From contig NZ_PGCK01000006.1 of assembly GCF_021023085.1 (NCBI RefSeq), positions 143,278 to 207,277 on the forward strand: 64,000 nucleotides of DNA, read 5' to 3'. The first letter of the stretch is position 1. Each line of letters starts with the position of its first letter. The stretch comes from Methanooceanicella nereidis (GTDB lineage Archaea; Halobacteriota; Methanocellia; Methanocellales; Methanocellaceae). The translations under genes and the position numbers were made by a program. Below, piece by piece: positions 27,512 to 36,063 of the stretch. A model generated the notes under the pieces. It did not search any database, had not been told where the DNA came from, and saw only the letters and a list, made by a program, of their open reading frames with translations.

Positions 27512-28000
27512 CTATATCCCGCAATGAGCCCCTCCGTGTTTTTCCAGGTACCGCTGGTGATATTCTTCAGCCCGCCAGAATGTTTGTGCCGGAACTATCT
27601 CTGTCGCTATCCCGTCTTCATATTTGCCCGACCTTTGAAGCCTTTCCTTTGACGCAATGGCAGCTTCTTTCTGTGCGGTATTATGGTAAAATATCACTGA
27701 CCTGTACTGCGTCCCGATATCCGGCCCCTGGCGGTTCACTTTCGTGGGGTCATGTATTCCCCAGAAAACGTTCAACAGGTCTTCGTAGGACACCTTTGAA
27801 GGATCATAGGTCACTTCTACGACTTCGGCATGGCCGGTCTTATCCGTACACACATCCTTATAGGTGGGGTTGTCTGTCGTTCCGCCCATATATCCGACGG
27901 ACGTGGATATTACCCCGCTGACCCGCCTGAAAGCGGCTTCTACACCCCAAAAACAGCCTGCGCCGAATGTCGCTTTTTCCGGTTTGTCGTCAATGTTCAT
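27512..28000 (-). CDS. msrA: Peptide methionine sulfoxide reductase A
   Basis: This enzyme reduces the S-form of methionine sulfoxide in proteins. The catalytic [13 protein letters not shown] motif lies near the N-terminus. The family signatures [40 protein letters not shown] and [10 protein letters not shown] follow in order. A resolving Cys is present in AHCGI at the end. The length (162 residues) is normal for a stand-alone MsrA. GGAG lies upstream of both GTG 28003 and ATG 28000. Confidence 0.96.
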   Translation of the reverse strand: MNIDDKPEKATFGAGCFWGVEAAFRRVSGVISTSVGYMGGTTDNPTYKDVCTDKTGHAEVVEVTYDPSKVSYEDLLNVFWGIHDPTKVNRQGPDIGTQYRSVIFYHNTAQKEAAIASKERLQRSGKYEDGIATEIVPAQTFWRAEEYHQRYLEKHGGAHCGI

Positions 28001-28080
28001 CACGCTCTTCTCCTAACAGGTAATTGGCATTTTTAAAAAACATACTTTCATGATAGTTTATGTTCAAACGCTGGATACCA

Positions 28081-28347
28081 TCAGCATTGTAAAATAATTT
28101 CTTCTGCCTTTTTTAAACCTCTGTAGGTTATACCTACCCGGTCACCGTCAGATTTTATTTTCGCAAATCCCAGGCTTTTCATACATAACATTATGTTTTC
28201 TATTTCATCTTCAGTGAAATTCAGCGACCTTCTCAGGTCGATCTTATTGACGTAAGCGCAGATATCGCCTCTTGACATTTCGTAGAGCATGACAAGAAAA
28301 TTCCTTTGTTTCTTCCTGACAGGGTCAGAGTCTTTGCCGATACCCAT
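28081..28347 (-). CDS. Small winged-helix protein
   Basis: The protein has 88 residues with a helix-helix-turn-helix pattern (YVNKIDLRRSLNFTEDEIENIMLCMKSLGFAKI) followed by a strand-turn-strand wing and a final helix (GVTYRG-like GITYRGLKKAEEII). This suits a DNA-binding winged helix of the archaeal type. GGAGGGAT lies seven bases before the ATG. It might act as a transcription factor, but no target is evident; MscS is divergent 240 bp away. Confidence 0.7.
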   Translation of the reverse strand: MGIGKDSDPVRKKQRNFLVMLYEMSRGDICAYVNKIDLRRSLNFTEDEIENIMLCMKSLGFAKIKSDGDRVGITYRGLKKAEEIILQC

Positions 28348-28589
28348 AATTATATCCCTCCGGAAAATTCCACATACGTCAAAATTAATTTTATATTTGT
28401 TTAGTTATTTTATTTACTATACTATATAAGGTTTATTTACTTAATAAATATTAACAATAAACGGGACTGTCACCGATAATTTATATTCGCCGGGTTTCCG
28501 ATATCATGATAGCGCCTTTTTTATCATTTATAATAAATAAAACAATGGCTACACCAAATTTAAATATGGTAAGGTCATAATTTCTTAAG

Positions 28590-29771
28590 ATGAACGCCAC
28601 TAGCTCGAGTTTTTTAAGGGAAATAAGCGATCTGGAGGTCTTAAAAAGTCTTGAATCGGACATCTCGAACATGACAGGCCTTAGCACCTCTGTCGTGGAC
28701 ATATTGATAGCGGTAGCCGTGATCACTTTATCCGTCGCCATGGCGATGGTCGTAAAATATTTCATCGCGGAGATAGCGCCGAAGTTAGTGTCCAGGACAA
28801 ACAATACGCTGGACGACGAGATCCTCAAGGCATTGAACGGCCCTGCCCAGGTATCCATAATAGTGCTGGGCACATACATCGCGATAGGGACGATAAAAGA
28901 GCTCCCGGTATCCTTATCGGACAATATTGGCGCCATATTGATAATAGTGCTGATATTCATAGCCGCATATTTCATATCGAATCTGATCAACGCCATCATA
29001 AAATGGTACAGGAACGAATTCTCATCGAAGGGCGACACGAAACTTGACAACTCTGTGATGCAGTTCTTCAACAGGTTCATAGGCGTCGTCATATATTCTA
29101 TCGCAATATTGACCGCCATAAGCCAGCTGGGGATAGAGATAACCCCTATGCTGGCAAGCCTGGGAGTTGCAGGTATCGCGGTGGCGCTCGCAGCACAGGA
29201 ATTACTTTCTAACATCTTTGGAGCGTTCGCGATCCTTTCGGACAGGCCGTATAAAGTCGGCGACAGGATAGAGCTCTCCAGCGGCGAATATGGGGACGTT
29301 GTCGACATAGGCCTGAGAAGCACCAGGCTGAGGACGCTGGACAATAAGATCATAGTGATACCGAACTCGGATATGTCTAAGTCCAGGATCAATAATTATT
29401 CCGAGCCTGACTATAAGCTGAGATATACCATAAGGGTAGGCATATCCTATAATTCTGACGCGGAAAAGGCGATAAGGATCCTTGAGGAGATCGCAGGAAG
29501 CATGGACGGCGCAATGAAGGACCCGAAACCAAAGGCATACATAAGCGAGCTCGGGGAATATTCCGTAAATCTCACTTTGCTGGTCTGGGGCAAGAATTTC
29601 AGGGAGAACTGGGACATACCTGACAGAGTCATGAGAAAAGTCCTTAAGCGCTTCCCTGAAGAGGGTATTGAGATACCGTTCCCGACAACTAGCGTATTGA
29701 TGAAAAAGGATAAGGAAAGGATGCCTGGTGTCGTGGTCGAGGCGATAATCCCGAACATGATAGAAAAGTAG
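28590..29771 (+). CDS. MscS-family mechanosensitive channel
   Basis: The protein (393 residues) has four or five N-terminal hydrophobic segments, then the pore-lining helix and beta domain typical of MscS: SLGVAGIAVALAAQELLSNIFGAF, then LSDRPYKVGDRIEL and TRLRTLDNKIIVIPNSDMS. A cytoplasmic alpha/beta domain closes the vestibule. It opens under membrane tension and releases solutes in hypo-osmotic shock. No strong ribosome-binding site is visible, so the leader may be short. Confidence 0.93.
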   Translation: MNATSSSFLREISDLEVLKSLESDISNMTGLSTSVVDILIAVAVITLSVAMAMVVKYFIAEIAPKLVSRTNNTLDDEILKALNGPAQVSIIVLGTYIAIGTIKELPVSLSDNIGAILIIVLIFIAAYFISNLINAIIKWYRNEFSSKGDTKLDNSVMQFFNRFIGVVIYSIAILTAISQLGIEITPMLASLGVAGIAVALAAQELLSNIFGAFAILSDRPYKVGDRIELSSGEYGDVVDIGLRSTRLRTLDNKIIVIPNSDMSKSRINNYSEPDYKLRYTIRVGISYNSDAEKAIRILEEIAGSMDGAMKDPKPKAYISELGEYSVNLTLLVWGKNFRENWDIPDRVMRKVLKRFPEEGIEIPFPTTSVLMKKDKERMPGVVVEAIIPNMIEK

Positions 29772-29901
29772 TCCTTAACTTTTTTCCTTTTTTCTCATTT
29801 TTCTTATGCGATTTTTTGGGAGTCTATTGATTCATTTTAAGGGTAAAGGTAGATACTGATTTCACAGAAACACATTGCCCGAAAAGCCGAAAAACCAAAC
29901 A

Positions 29902-30474
29902 TCAGGCGGATCTCTCAAACACTCCATGATAGGTATGCCCCGTTAAAAAGGATTTACCGAACCAGGAGCCTTTTTCCTGTAGACCGGCATTTTTCATTAT
30001 CTTCACGATATCTTCTGCAGGCATACCATGGCCTTCATTTATGGGTTCCTTTATTACGATCCTGCCGCCCATATTTAGTTTTTTCACGATGACGTTAACT
30101 TTGTCCTGCCTATCTCCTTCGTCTATCTCATGCAGGACGAAATGAATGACGGCAATATCATAATGGCCATCTTTTAGATCAAGGCCGGATATGTCACCTA
30201 TCTTATAGTCGACGTTAGGGAACTTCTTTAGTGCTTTTTTTATAACGCCAAGCCATACTCTAGAAATATCAACGCAGGTCAGATGCCCGTCGCCTTTTAG
30301 CAGGGACCTGGCAATGTGCCTTGAGACGTTACCCGCGCCTGACCCGTATTCAAGTACTTTCTCGTTCCCCTTTAATCCGATGCTCTTTACAAAATTCTTA
30401 TAATAAGGAGTCCCGAAGATATTCGCAAGCCTGAATGTCAACACTACCAGTGAGCCGGGTTCTGTAAATGTCAT
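29902..30474 (-). CDS. Class I SAM-dependent methyltransferase
   Basis: This is a 190-residue methyltransferase. Motif I is VLEYGSGAGNVSRHIA, the acidic residue of motif II sits in TCVDISRVW, and later motifs are DIAVIHFVLHEI and GGRIVIKEPI. It lacks a specificity domain, so the substrate is not known. The frame opens at TTG 30486, but ATG 30474 is more likely. It runs in the same direction as the next gene, about 100 bp apart. Confidence 0.82.
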   Translation of the reverse strand: MTFTEPGSLVVLTFRLANIFGTPYYKNFVKSIGLKGNEKVLEYGSGAGNVSRHIARSLLKGDGHLTCVDISRVWLGVIKKALKKFPNVDYKIGDISGLDLKDGHYDIAVIHFVLHEIDEGDRQDKVNVIVKKLNMGGRIVIKEPINEGHGMPAEDIVKIMKNAGLQEKGSWFGKSFLTGHTYHGVFERSA

Positions 30475-30578
30475 ATTATATCTCAAACCTCAATATCGGA
30501 TCATACACGCAAAGTTCGATATTATAAGATATTTAAGTGTGATCGTATATATTATAGCGTTTTATGATAAAGCGATAG

Positions 30579-31352
30579 CTACGCATGTGCTTCTAGCTTG
30601 CCGCCCCCGGGTAAGCCCCTGTCCGAATCCCAGTCGAAGATAAGCTCCAGGTCGGGAATGTTCTCAGGTTTTGAGAAATCGATGCCTGTAAAGTTTAAAA
30701 ACTCTTTAACGTTTTCATGCGAGCGAGGTATATGAGGATCGGTCCCCTTCTGAAAGACTCCGGCAAGATCATCCATGGATTCCAGGTACTGGATCAGAAA
30801 ATCGCCGTCCGAACGGTGCTGAAGGAATACCAATAGCTTTGATATGGTCTGATATCTCAAATGGTCTTTGACTTCGTCGAACTCGACGCTTTTTCGCTGA
30901 TCCCAGTATCTTTTAAGTTCGATCGTGCGCCCTGGCAGGATATCCATAGCGAAAACATAGCGATCACTTTGCATTTCGGTTTGCTTTACAGGGTCTTCCC
31001 AGTCAAATAACATATCTATTTTGGGAGCGTTTGCCAGCCTTGTAATATCCACTCCGGTCAGGCTATGTATCTCCCTTATCAATGTCCGGGCTATAGGCAG
31101 ACTGGAACCTGCGCATTCCATGAACGATTTGCCTATGTCGCTTCCGGAAGCCAGATATGCGACAATATAATCCCCTATCGCCATATGCTGGAGAAAAACC
31201 AGAACTCTGGAATAGCCTGTGCTCCGGAGATATTCGTCCATCTCTGCGGCCTTTTCTGTCCTGATCTCTCTAAAAAAGCTTTTAGTCTTTTCTGTTTTAC
31301 CAGGCAGGATCGAAAAGATAAAACAGGATTCAATGGTATCATCTATACCCAT
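30579..31352 (-). CDS. Two-domain protein, DUF6176-like duplication
   Basis: The protein has 257 residues made of two related halves. Each half shows (F/S)ILPGKTEKTK or DILPGRTIELK, then VLVFLQHMAIGDYIVAYL or LLVFLQHRSDGDFLIQYL, and a closing FTGID..LANAPKIDMLFDW or FTGIDFSKPENIPDLELIFDW. The fold is probably a ferredoxin-like dimeric barrel as in DUF6176 and related monooxygenase-like families, so the tandem copy mimics a dimer. ATG 31352 is chosen because CGGGGAG lies five bases upstream; a start at 31394 lacks such a site. No catalytic residue can be named. Confidence 0.7.
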   Translation of the reverse strand: MGIDDTIESCFIFSILPGKTEKTKSFFREIRTEKAAEMDEYLRSTGYSRVLVFLQHMAIGDYIVAYLASGSDIGKSFMECAGSSLPIARTLIREIHSLTGVDITRLANAPKIDMLFDWEDPVKQTEMQSDRYVFAMDILPGRTIELKRYWDQRKSVEFDEVKDHLRYQTISKLLVFLQHRSDGDFLIQYLESMDDLAGVFQKGTDPHIPRSHENVKEFLNFTGIDFSKPENIPDLELIFDWDSDRGLPGGGKLEAHA

Positions 31353-31587
31353 ATAGCTCCCCCGATATCGAAGTTCGGACGATCTTAATATCACCGCCGA
31401 TCTTTTTTGCCAGAGTACTTTTTGCTATTCGGCGATATATTCAAGGAAAAATAAAATGATATAATTATTCGAAATATTATTGCGTTATAACCCTGTATAT
31501 ACCAATTTATTTTTTTATATAGCCAGTAAACCTTTTTTAGAGGCACATTTAACGATCCGGGGATAAATGATATTGCACGAATTAATT

Positions 31588-32490
31588 TTAGATCCCAAGC
31601 GAAAACCGCAGCGCATCAATGACCCAGTGGAAGCCTATGGCGGTCTCTATATCTTTCTTATATGCGAGGATGGCCATTGGTAATCCAAATAGTACGCTCA
31701 TGACTATCGTCATCACCATGGCGGCCACGATGTTTTGGGCAAAAAGTTCCGGCACATGTATTGCCGCATGGAAGGCGGCGGCCATGAAAATCGAGCTTAA
31801 TACGGCAACGTTCTTTGGAAGATATTTAAGCAGGACGGTGAGCGATATCGCAAAAAATATCAGCCTGTACGCGACCTCCTCCATTATCCCCGGCCTGAGC
31901 GCCTGTAAAGCCTGATAAAATATGTTCTGTACGGCAGCGGTATCCCCATTAACGCAGATGATCATCAAAACATTCATTATAGCGATCGGAATGCCTATTA
32001 ACGCGCCGAATAAAAATCCTTTTAAAGCACCGGCAGCGTTCCCTTCGGACATGTTAAAGTTCAGCACTTTATGGGACCTCAATAGCCCGATAGCCCCGGT
32101 CACCATCACGAACGCCATCACGGCATACACGGTGGGCTCATAATACGGGATCGACGAGATCCAGCCATTATACCAGTATTTCGCCTGTGTGGACACCCAT
32201 ATTAAAGATGCGAATAATAAACCTACAATGATGCACATACTATCGATGTTTTTTCGGTACTTGAACGCCGCCCATATCCCTGTGACCGATAGTGCCAGAT
32301 ATATCATCTGATTAGGGCTATAAAAAAATATACTTGAGTAAGGGTAGTTCCGTAGTACTGCAAGCGGATACCACAAAGCATAGATCGCGATGAACAAAAC
32401 GATGAAAGCCGAAAGTACTGCTATGCCTTTAATATTAATATCTTTAATATCAGAAGCCCTGTTCACGTTTCGGTCATATCGCTCAAACAT
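31588..32490 (-). CDS. CPBP-family intramembrane protease
   Basis: This is a 300-residue membrane protein with about eight helices. All CPBP (CAAX-protease) motifs are present: PGIMEEVAYRLIFF (catalytic Glu pair), FHAAIHVPELF (motif 2 His) and FHWVIDALRF (motif 3 His/Asp). The family includes glutamate-type CAAX endopeptidases and immunity proteins. The full set of residues contrasts with the truncated copy at 19339-19803. It is followed on the same strand by a Cys-rich membrane protein and a sensor kinase, without clear coupling. Confidence 0.87.
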   Translation of the reverse strand: MFERYDRNVNRASDIKDINIKGIAVLSAFIVLFIAIYALWYPLAVLRNYPYSSIFFYSPNQMIYLALSVTGIWAAFKYRKNIDSMCIIVGLLFASLIWVSTQAKYWYNGWISSIPYYEPTVYAVMAFVMVTGAIGLLRSHKVLNFNMSEGNAAGALKGFLFGALIGIPIAIMNVLMIICVNGDTAAVQNIFYQALQALRPGIMEEVAYRLIFFAISLTVLLKYLPKNVAVLSSIFMAAAFHAAIHVPELFAQNIVAAMVMTIVMSVLFGLPMAILAYKKDIETAIGFHWVIDALRFSLGI

Positions 32491-32526
32491 AGGGGATAAG
32501 ATATGCCGATAGCTTTTAAATTTTTC

Positions 32527-33219
32527 TTATGGGCCATATTTGTCCTGCCTGTAGCCGCTATTTTCCCATGCTTCCCTCATGACAGGATTTCTTCTCAAAT
32601 ACTCGTCGACGACAGGTTTCGGGACGCTGTTCAAGGGACACGAAAAATTGACACATCGGTTACAATAAAAGACTTTTAAGACAAAGAATAGTGTCACGCC
32701 GGACAGTAATGTCGCGAGAGCTATGCCGCCCATCCCTAAAGCGCTTATCGTATCGTACCCGGGTTTAACGTTAACGAACCATAGCCCGTATAGCTGTGAT
32801 AATACGGGAAATCCGATAAATATTAAGAACCCCGCCAGCAGCCCGGCCTTTTCCATGCTGCTCATTGGCCCGGGACGATACTTCCATAGCTTCGGGGTGC
32901 CATTATTGGCGAGACAATGCAGTATATTACTTTTTTCGGCATAGTACGGGCAATGGCTGCATAGTATCCTTATCTCTATTAAACAGAAAAATAACAGGAA
33001 GAATATAATATATGCTAACAGCGGCCACCAGGAGCCTGTTGCGTACCCTGTCAATACCATACCGAAAATCGCGATGATGACAAAAGAAAAAGACATTACC
33101 AGAAATGCGGCCAGTACGTTCCTGTCCCATTTACAATGAAGCTTTTCTTTATTTTTACAACCGGAACAGTTAGACGTTTCATCCCATGTGCAAATACCAT
33201 AAGGATTTTTATCTGACAT
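32527..33219 (-). CDS. Cys-rich four-helix membrane protein, unknown
   Basis: The protein has 230 residues and four predicted helices. Cytoplasmic Cys clusters come in order: CTWDETSNCSGC and LHCKW at the N-terminus, CSHCPYYA between helices 2 and 3, and CNRCVNFSCP after helix 4. The spacing would suit zinc or Fe-S binding, as in membrane ferredoxin-type proteins, though the classic CxxCxxCxxxCP is absent. GGTGATC before the ATG supports the start. A role in membrane redox is only a suggestion. Confidence 0.75.
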   Translation of the reverse strand: MSDKNPYGICTWDETSNCSGCKNKEKLHCKWDRNVLAAFLVMSFSFVIIAIFGMVLTGYATGSWWPLLAYIIFFLLFFCLIEIRILCSHCPYYAEKSNILHCLANNGTPKLWKYRPGPMSSMEKAGLLAGFLIFIGFPVLSQLYGLWFVNVKPGYDTISALGMGGIALATLLSGVTLFFVLKVFYCNRCVNFSCPLNSVPKPVVDEYLRRNPVMREAWENSGYRQDKYGP

Positions 33220-33262
33220 ATGATCACCGATCTTCTGGCATTATAGGACAGGATTTTTACGC

Positions 33263-35524
33263 TTATTTTGATGCAGGCAGCAATATGACGAACCTGGATC
33301 CCCTGCTATGATCACCCGGCACCCGGTCCTCCGCCCATACCTGGCCGTGGAAATCGTTGACAAGCGTCTTGACAAGGTAAAGCCCCAGGCCCATTCCTTT
33401 CGTATTATCGTTACTTCTGAACAGGCGGTTAAATATCCTGGTCTTCATTATATCCGATATTCCCGGGCCGTTATCCTCCACTATGAACCGATAATATTCT
33501 CTGCCGCCATAGATCATGCTTGTGATGCTGATATTAATGGTTAAGGGCCCTCTCGAATGTTTTATCGAATTTTCTATCAGATTGATGAAAACATCACTTA
33601 AAAGCTCATTAGCCCTGACGGGGAACACACCATCATCAGGATAATTTATTATTATTTCCCTCCCCGGGATTTTCTCGAACTGGCCTTTAATGTCATTGAT
33701 GATCTCACCGGCATCTATCACCTTATATTTCAATTCGCCTTCTTTGGACTGCCTTATCTTTCTCACATTGGTTATGAGCCTCGAGCTGTTCTGTAAGGAT
33801 CGTAAGGGCGTCATTATTAGCTCTGATGTGATCTCGTCCAGGTTCAGTAACTCATAAGCCATCTCCAGGTAGCCCATGGAGATCTGGTTCATGTTGTTTA
33901 TGTCGTGGCCCATAAGATCCACATACAATTCCGCCTGTTCCCTGGATTCCTGGGCCTCTTTATAAAGTATGGCATTTTCAAGGGCAATAGCGGCTCTGCG
34001 CGCAAGCTCCTCCGCAAGCTCAAAATCTTTTTTCGTATAGTTGCGGCCCGAATCGGACATTACAAGGTTTATGGAGCCCAGTATCTTACCATGCGCGGTA
34101 AGCGGTACGCAGATAGCTGACCTGCACCCGATCTTTTTGACAAGTTCGACATGTTCAGCATTGATAGCATAGTTTGACATGTCTGCGTCCCCGACTTCCG
34201 GGATAAATATCGGCTTGCCGGTCTTGAGTACGGTAACAGTTGCCTGCGGCGAATTCCAGTCACATGGATATTGCCACGATAGTTCCAGCAATGAGCTTTC
34301 TTTTTTCTTATCGGTATGTGCTACCGCTATGCGGCGGATCTGTCCGCCTTCAATGATATCCACCATACAATAGTCGCCCAGGTAGGGTATTGCGAGATCG
34401 GCCAGTTTTTTAAGAGTCTCTTCATAATCAAGGGATGAAAAAATGATTGGCCCTATCCTGGTCAGGAAACGCATATACTCTTCTGCCTTTTGACGCTCGA
34501 TGATCTCCTGTTTTGCTTGATTATACAGCCGGGCGTTTTCGATGGCCAGAGCGGCCCTGTCTGCGATGTTCTGTAATAGTTTTAAGTCATCTTGAGTGAA
34601 TGGGCCTTTATCTTCGCTGCGTGATATGCTTAATACACCTTCAGGGCGGTCTTGATAAATTACGGGCACGAACAGCATCCTGCGGGTGTTCGAGGCTATC
34701 ATGAATGACATGTATTCCGGTTTTATCTGATCGCTGATCTCTTTTTGGAAAATATCGTTAATTATCAGCGGAACGCCTGTTTTTAACACATTTCCGCTCA
34801 AGCCTTCATCGACTCTATGCGGGGAGCGGACGAACATATCTTTTAGCTTTTTATTAAGATCGGGGTCGTTAGAGTGGAAAGCGATATTCTCCAGCATCTC
34901 ACCATCCTTCGATAACATGCTCAACACGCACGAATCGCCCAAATATTCTGCAGTACGCTGTACGGCTACGTTCAGTATGGATCCGTAATCCAGCCTTGCC
35001 GCAGCTAACAGTTTTGAGATATTCGCCAGTATCACCTCGCGTTTTAAATTTTCCAGCACGAGCCTTTCGGCTTTTTTCCTTTCGCTGATATCAGTGATGA
35101 ATGAATAGAAGTATAATGGCCTTCCGCCTTGATCCCGGACAAGATGGGTAAATATCTCTACCGGGACGGTGGAGCCGTCTTTACGGATATATTCCTTCTC
35201 ATATTTTTGTGGCCGGCCTGTGTTGCGGACTTCATTAAGCATCGACAGGTTATGTTCTAAAATGTTTGCAGGGGTGATGTCGCCAATGGATTTTTCAAGT
35301 AATTCTTCCCGGTCATATCCTAAAAACTCTAAAAAAGCCCTGTTGAACGTCATTATTTTTGAATCCGGGTATACGGCCATGAACGGCATTATGTTACTTT
35401 CAAGAATGTCGGGCAGCATGCTCTTTAATTCTTTATAATCATAGCTGGAGATATCCTTCGGCACTTCTCCCGTATTTTTACTGCCATATTCGTTAATGGA
35501 AACTTTCCCCCCGGCATAAATCAA
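33263..35524 (-). CDS. PAS-GAF-GAF sensor histidine kinase (paralogue 3)
   Basis: This is a soluble kinase of about 753 residues. One PAS domain (about 40-160) is followed by two GAF domains (about 170-335 and 350-520). The kinase core has His540 in MGHDINNMNQ, the N box in LIENSIKHS, G1 in EDNGPGI and G2 in GMGLGLY. The core and its last 30 residues closely match the kinases at 398-2584 and 6703-9078, while the sensory part differs, a case of module swapping. The start is unclear: TTG 35524 has no ribosome-binding site. A G-run (GGGGGGAAAG) lies nine bases before an in-frame ATT at residue 10. Confidence 0.92.
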   Translation of the reverse strand: MIYAGGKVSINEYGSKNTGEVPKDISSYDYKELKSMLPDILESNIMPFMAVYPDSKIMTFNRAFLEFLGYDREELLEKSIGDITPANILEHNLSMLNEVRNTGRPQKYEKEYIRKDGSTVPVEIFTHLVRDQGGRPLYFYSFITDISERKKAERLVLENLKREVILANISKLLAAARLDYGSILNVAVQRTAEYLGDSCVLSMLSKDGEMLENIAFHSNDPDLNKKLKDMFVRSPHRVDEGLSGNVLKTGVPLIINDIFQKEISDQIKPEYMSFMIASNTRRMLFVPVIYQDRPEGVLSISRSEDKGPFTQDDLKLLQNIADRAALAIENARLYNQAKQEIIERQKAEEYMRFLTRIGPIIFSSLDYEETLKKLADLAIPYLGDYCMVDIIEGGQIRRIAVAHTDKKKESSLLELSWQYPCDWNSPQATVTVLKTGKPIFIPEVGDADMSNYAINAEHVELVKKIGCRSAICVPLTAHGKILGSINLVMSDSGRNYTKKDFELAEELARRAAIALENAILYKEAQESREQAELYVDLMGHDINNMNQISMGYLEMAYELLNLDEITSELIMTPLRSLQNSSRLITNVRKIRQSKEGELKYKVIDAGEIINDIKGQFEKIPGREIIINYPDDGVFPVRANELLSDVFINLIENSIKHSRGPLTINISITSMIYGGREYYRFIVEDNGPGISDIMKTRIFNRLFRSNDNTKGMGLGLYLVKTLVNDFHGQVWAEDRVPGDHSRGSRFVILLPASK

Positions 35525-35654
35525 ATAAACATATATGTCACGTACATTTTTTCGGATGCATACATCAATTTTTTTAATATAAAATTTAATTGTTTCATTT
35601 TATTTAAGAATATCTTTATAATACTCGTTTATCCCCATACCTCGTTCTAAAAAT

Positions 35655-36032
35655 ATGGGGGCGTCACAGATCAGGATGTGGATGGTGGACCCTTTCATAA
35701 TGTGCCGCCAGCATTTGCCGGGAGAACATAATGAAGTGCACATGTTCGGGGGTTCCATAAAAAGAAGGATACACACGGACGGTTATCTGAAGGCCAATTG
35801 TTTTGAAGCGAATTCAATAGGCGCCAGGCATGAGGAGCTTGTAGAAGAGATGGTCGGCAGAGGTTATGAGCATAATTCCATCCTGGTCGTCGATATGGGG
35901 GCGTTGAACGATATCCCCCGGCATGTAAGGGATTTTAAAATAGACAGTGAAGGATCCTTAAGCCTGTTGTTACAAAGATGCACGCGCTGCAGAAAAAGAT
36001 ATAAAGAAAAACATCGCTGCACGCTATTTTGA
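35655..36032 (+). CDS. Endonuclease V-like pyrimidine-dimer glycosylase family protein
   Basis: This small protein (125 residues) resembles a family annotated as pyrimidine-dimer DNA glycosylase/endonuclease V: RMWMVDPFIMCRQHLPGEHNEVHMF, a GY after a short loop, and RHEELVEEMVGRGYEHNS. The conserved opening with W, CR and GEH-E-H supports the match, but the C-terminal part (CTRCRKRYKEKHRC) is unusual, with three cysteines that could bind zinc. Homology starts near residue 7, so ATG 35676 (residue 8) is also possible. The activity is unproven. Confidence 0.55.
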   Translation: MGASQIRMWMVDPFIMCRQHLPGEHNEVHMFGGSIKRRIHTDGYLKANCFEANSIGARHEELVEEMVGRGYEHNSILVVDMGALNDIPRHVRDFKIDSEGSLSLLLQRCTRCRKRYKEKHRCTLF

Positions 36033-36063
36033 TCCGTATCGGAAGTCTTCTGTTGATGCATGC

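Noticed and set aside
28481..29392. A 303-codon minus-strand frame
   Set aside because: It lies entirely antisense to the clear MscS gene and has no family features.
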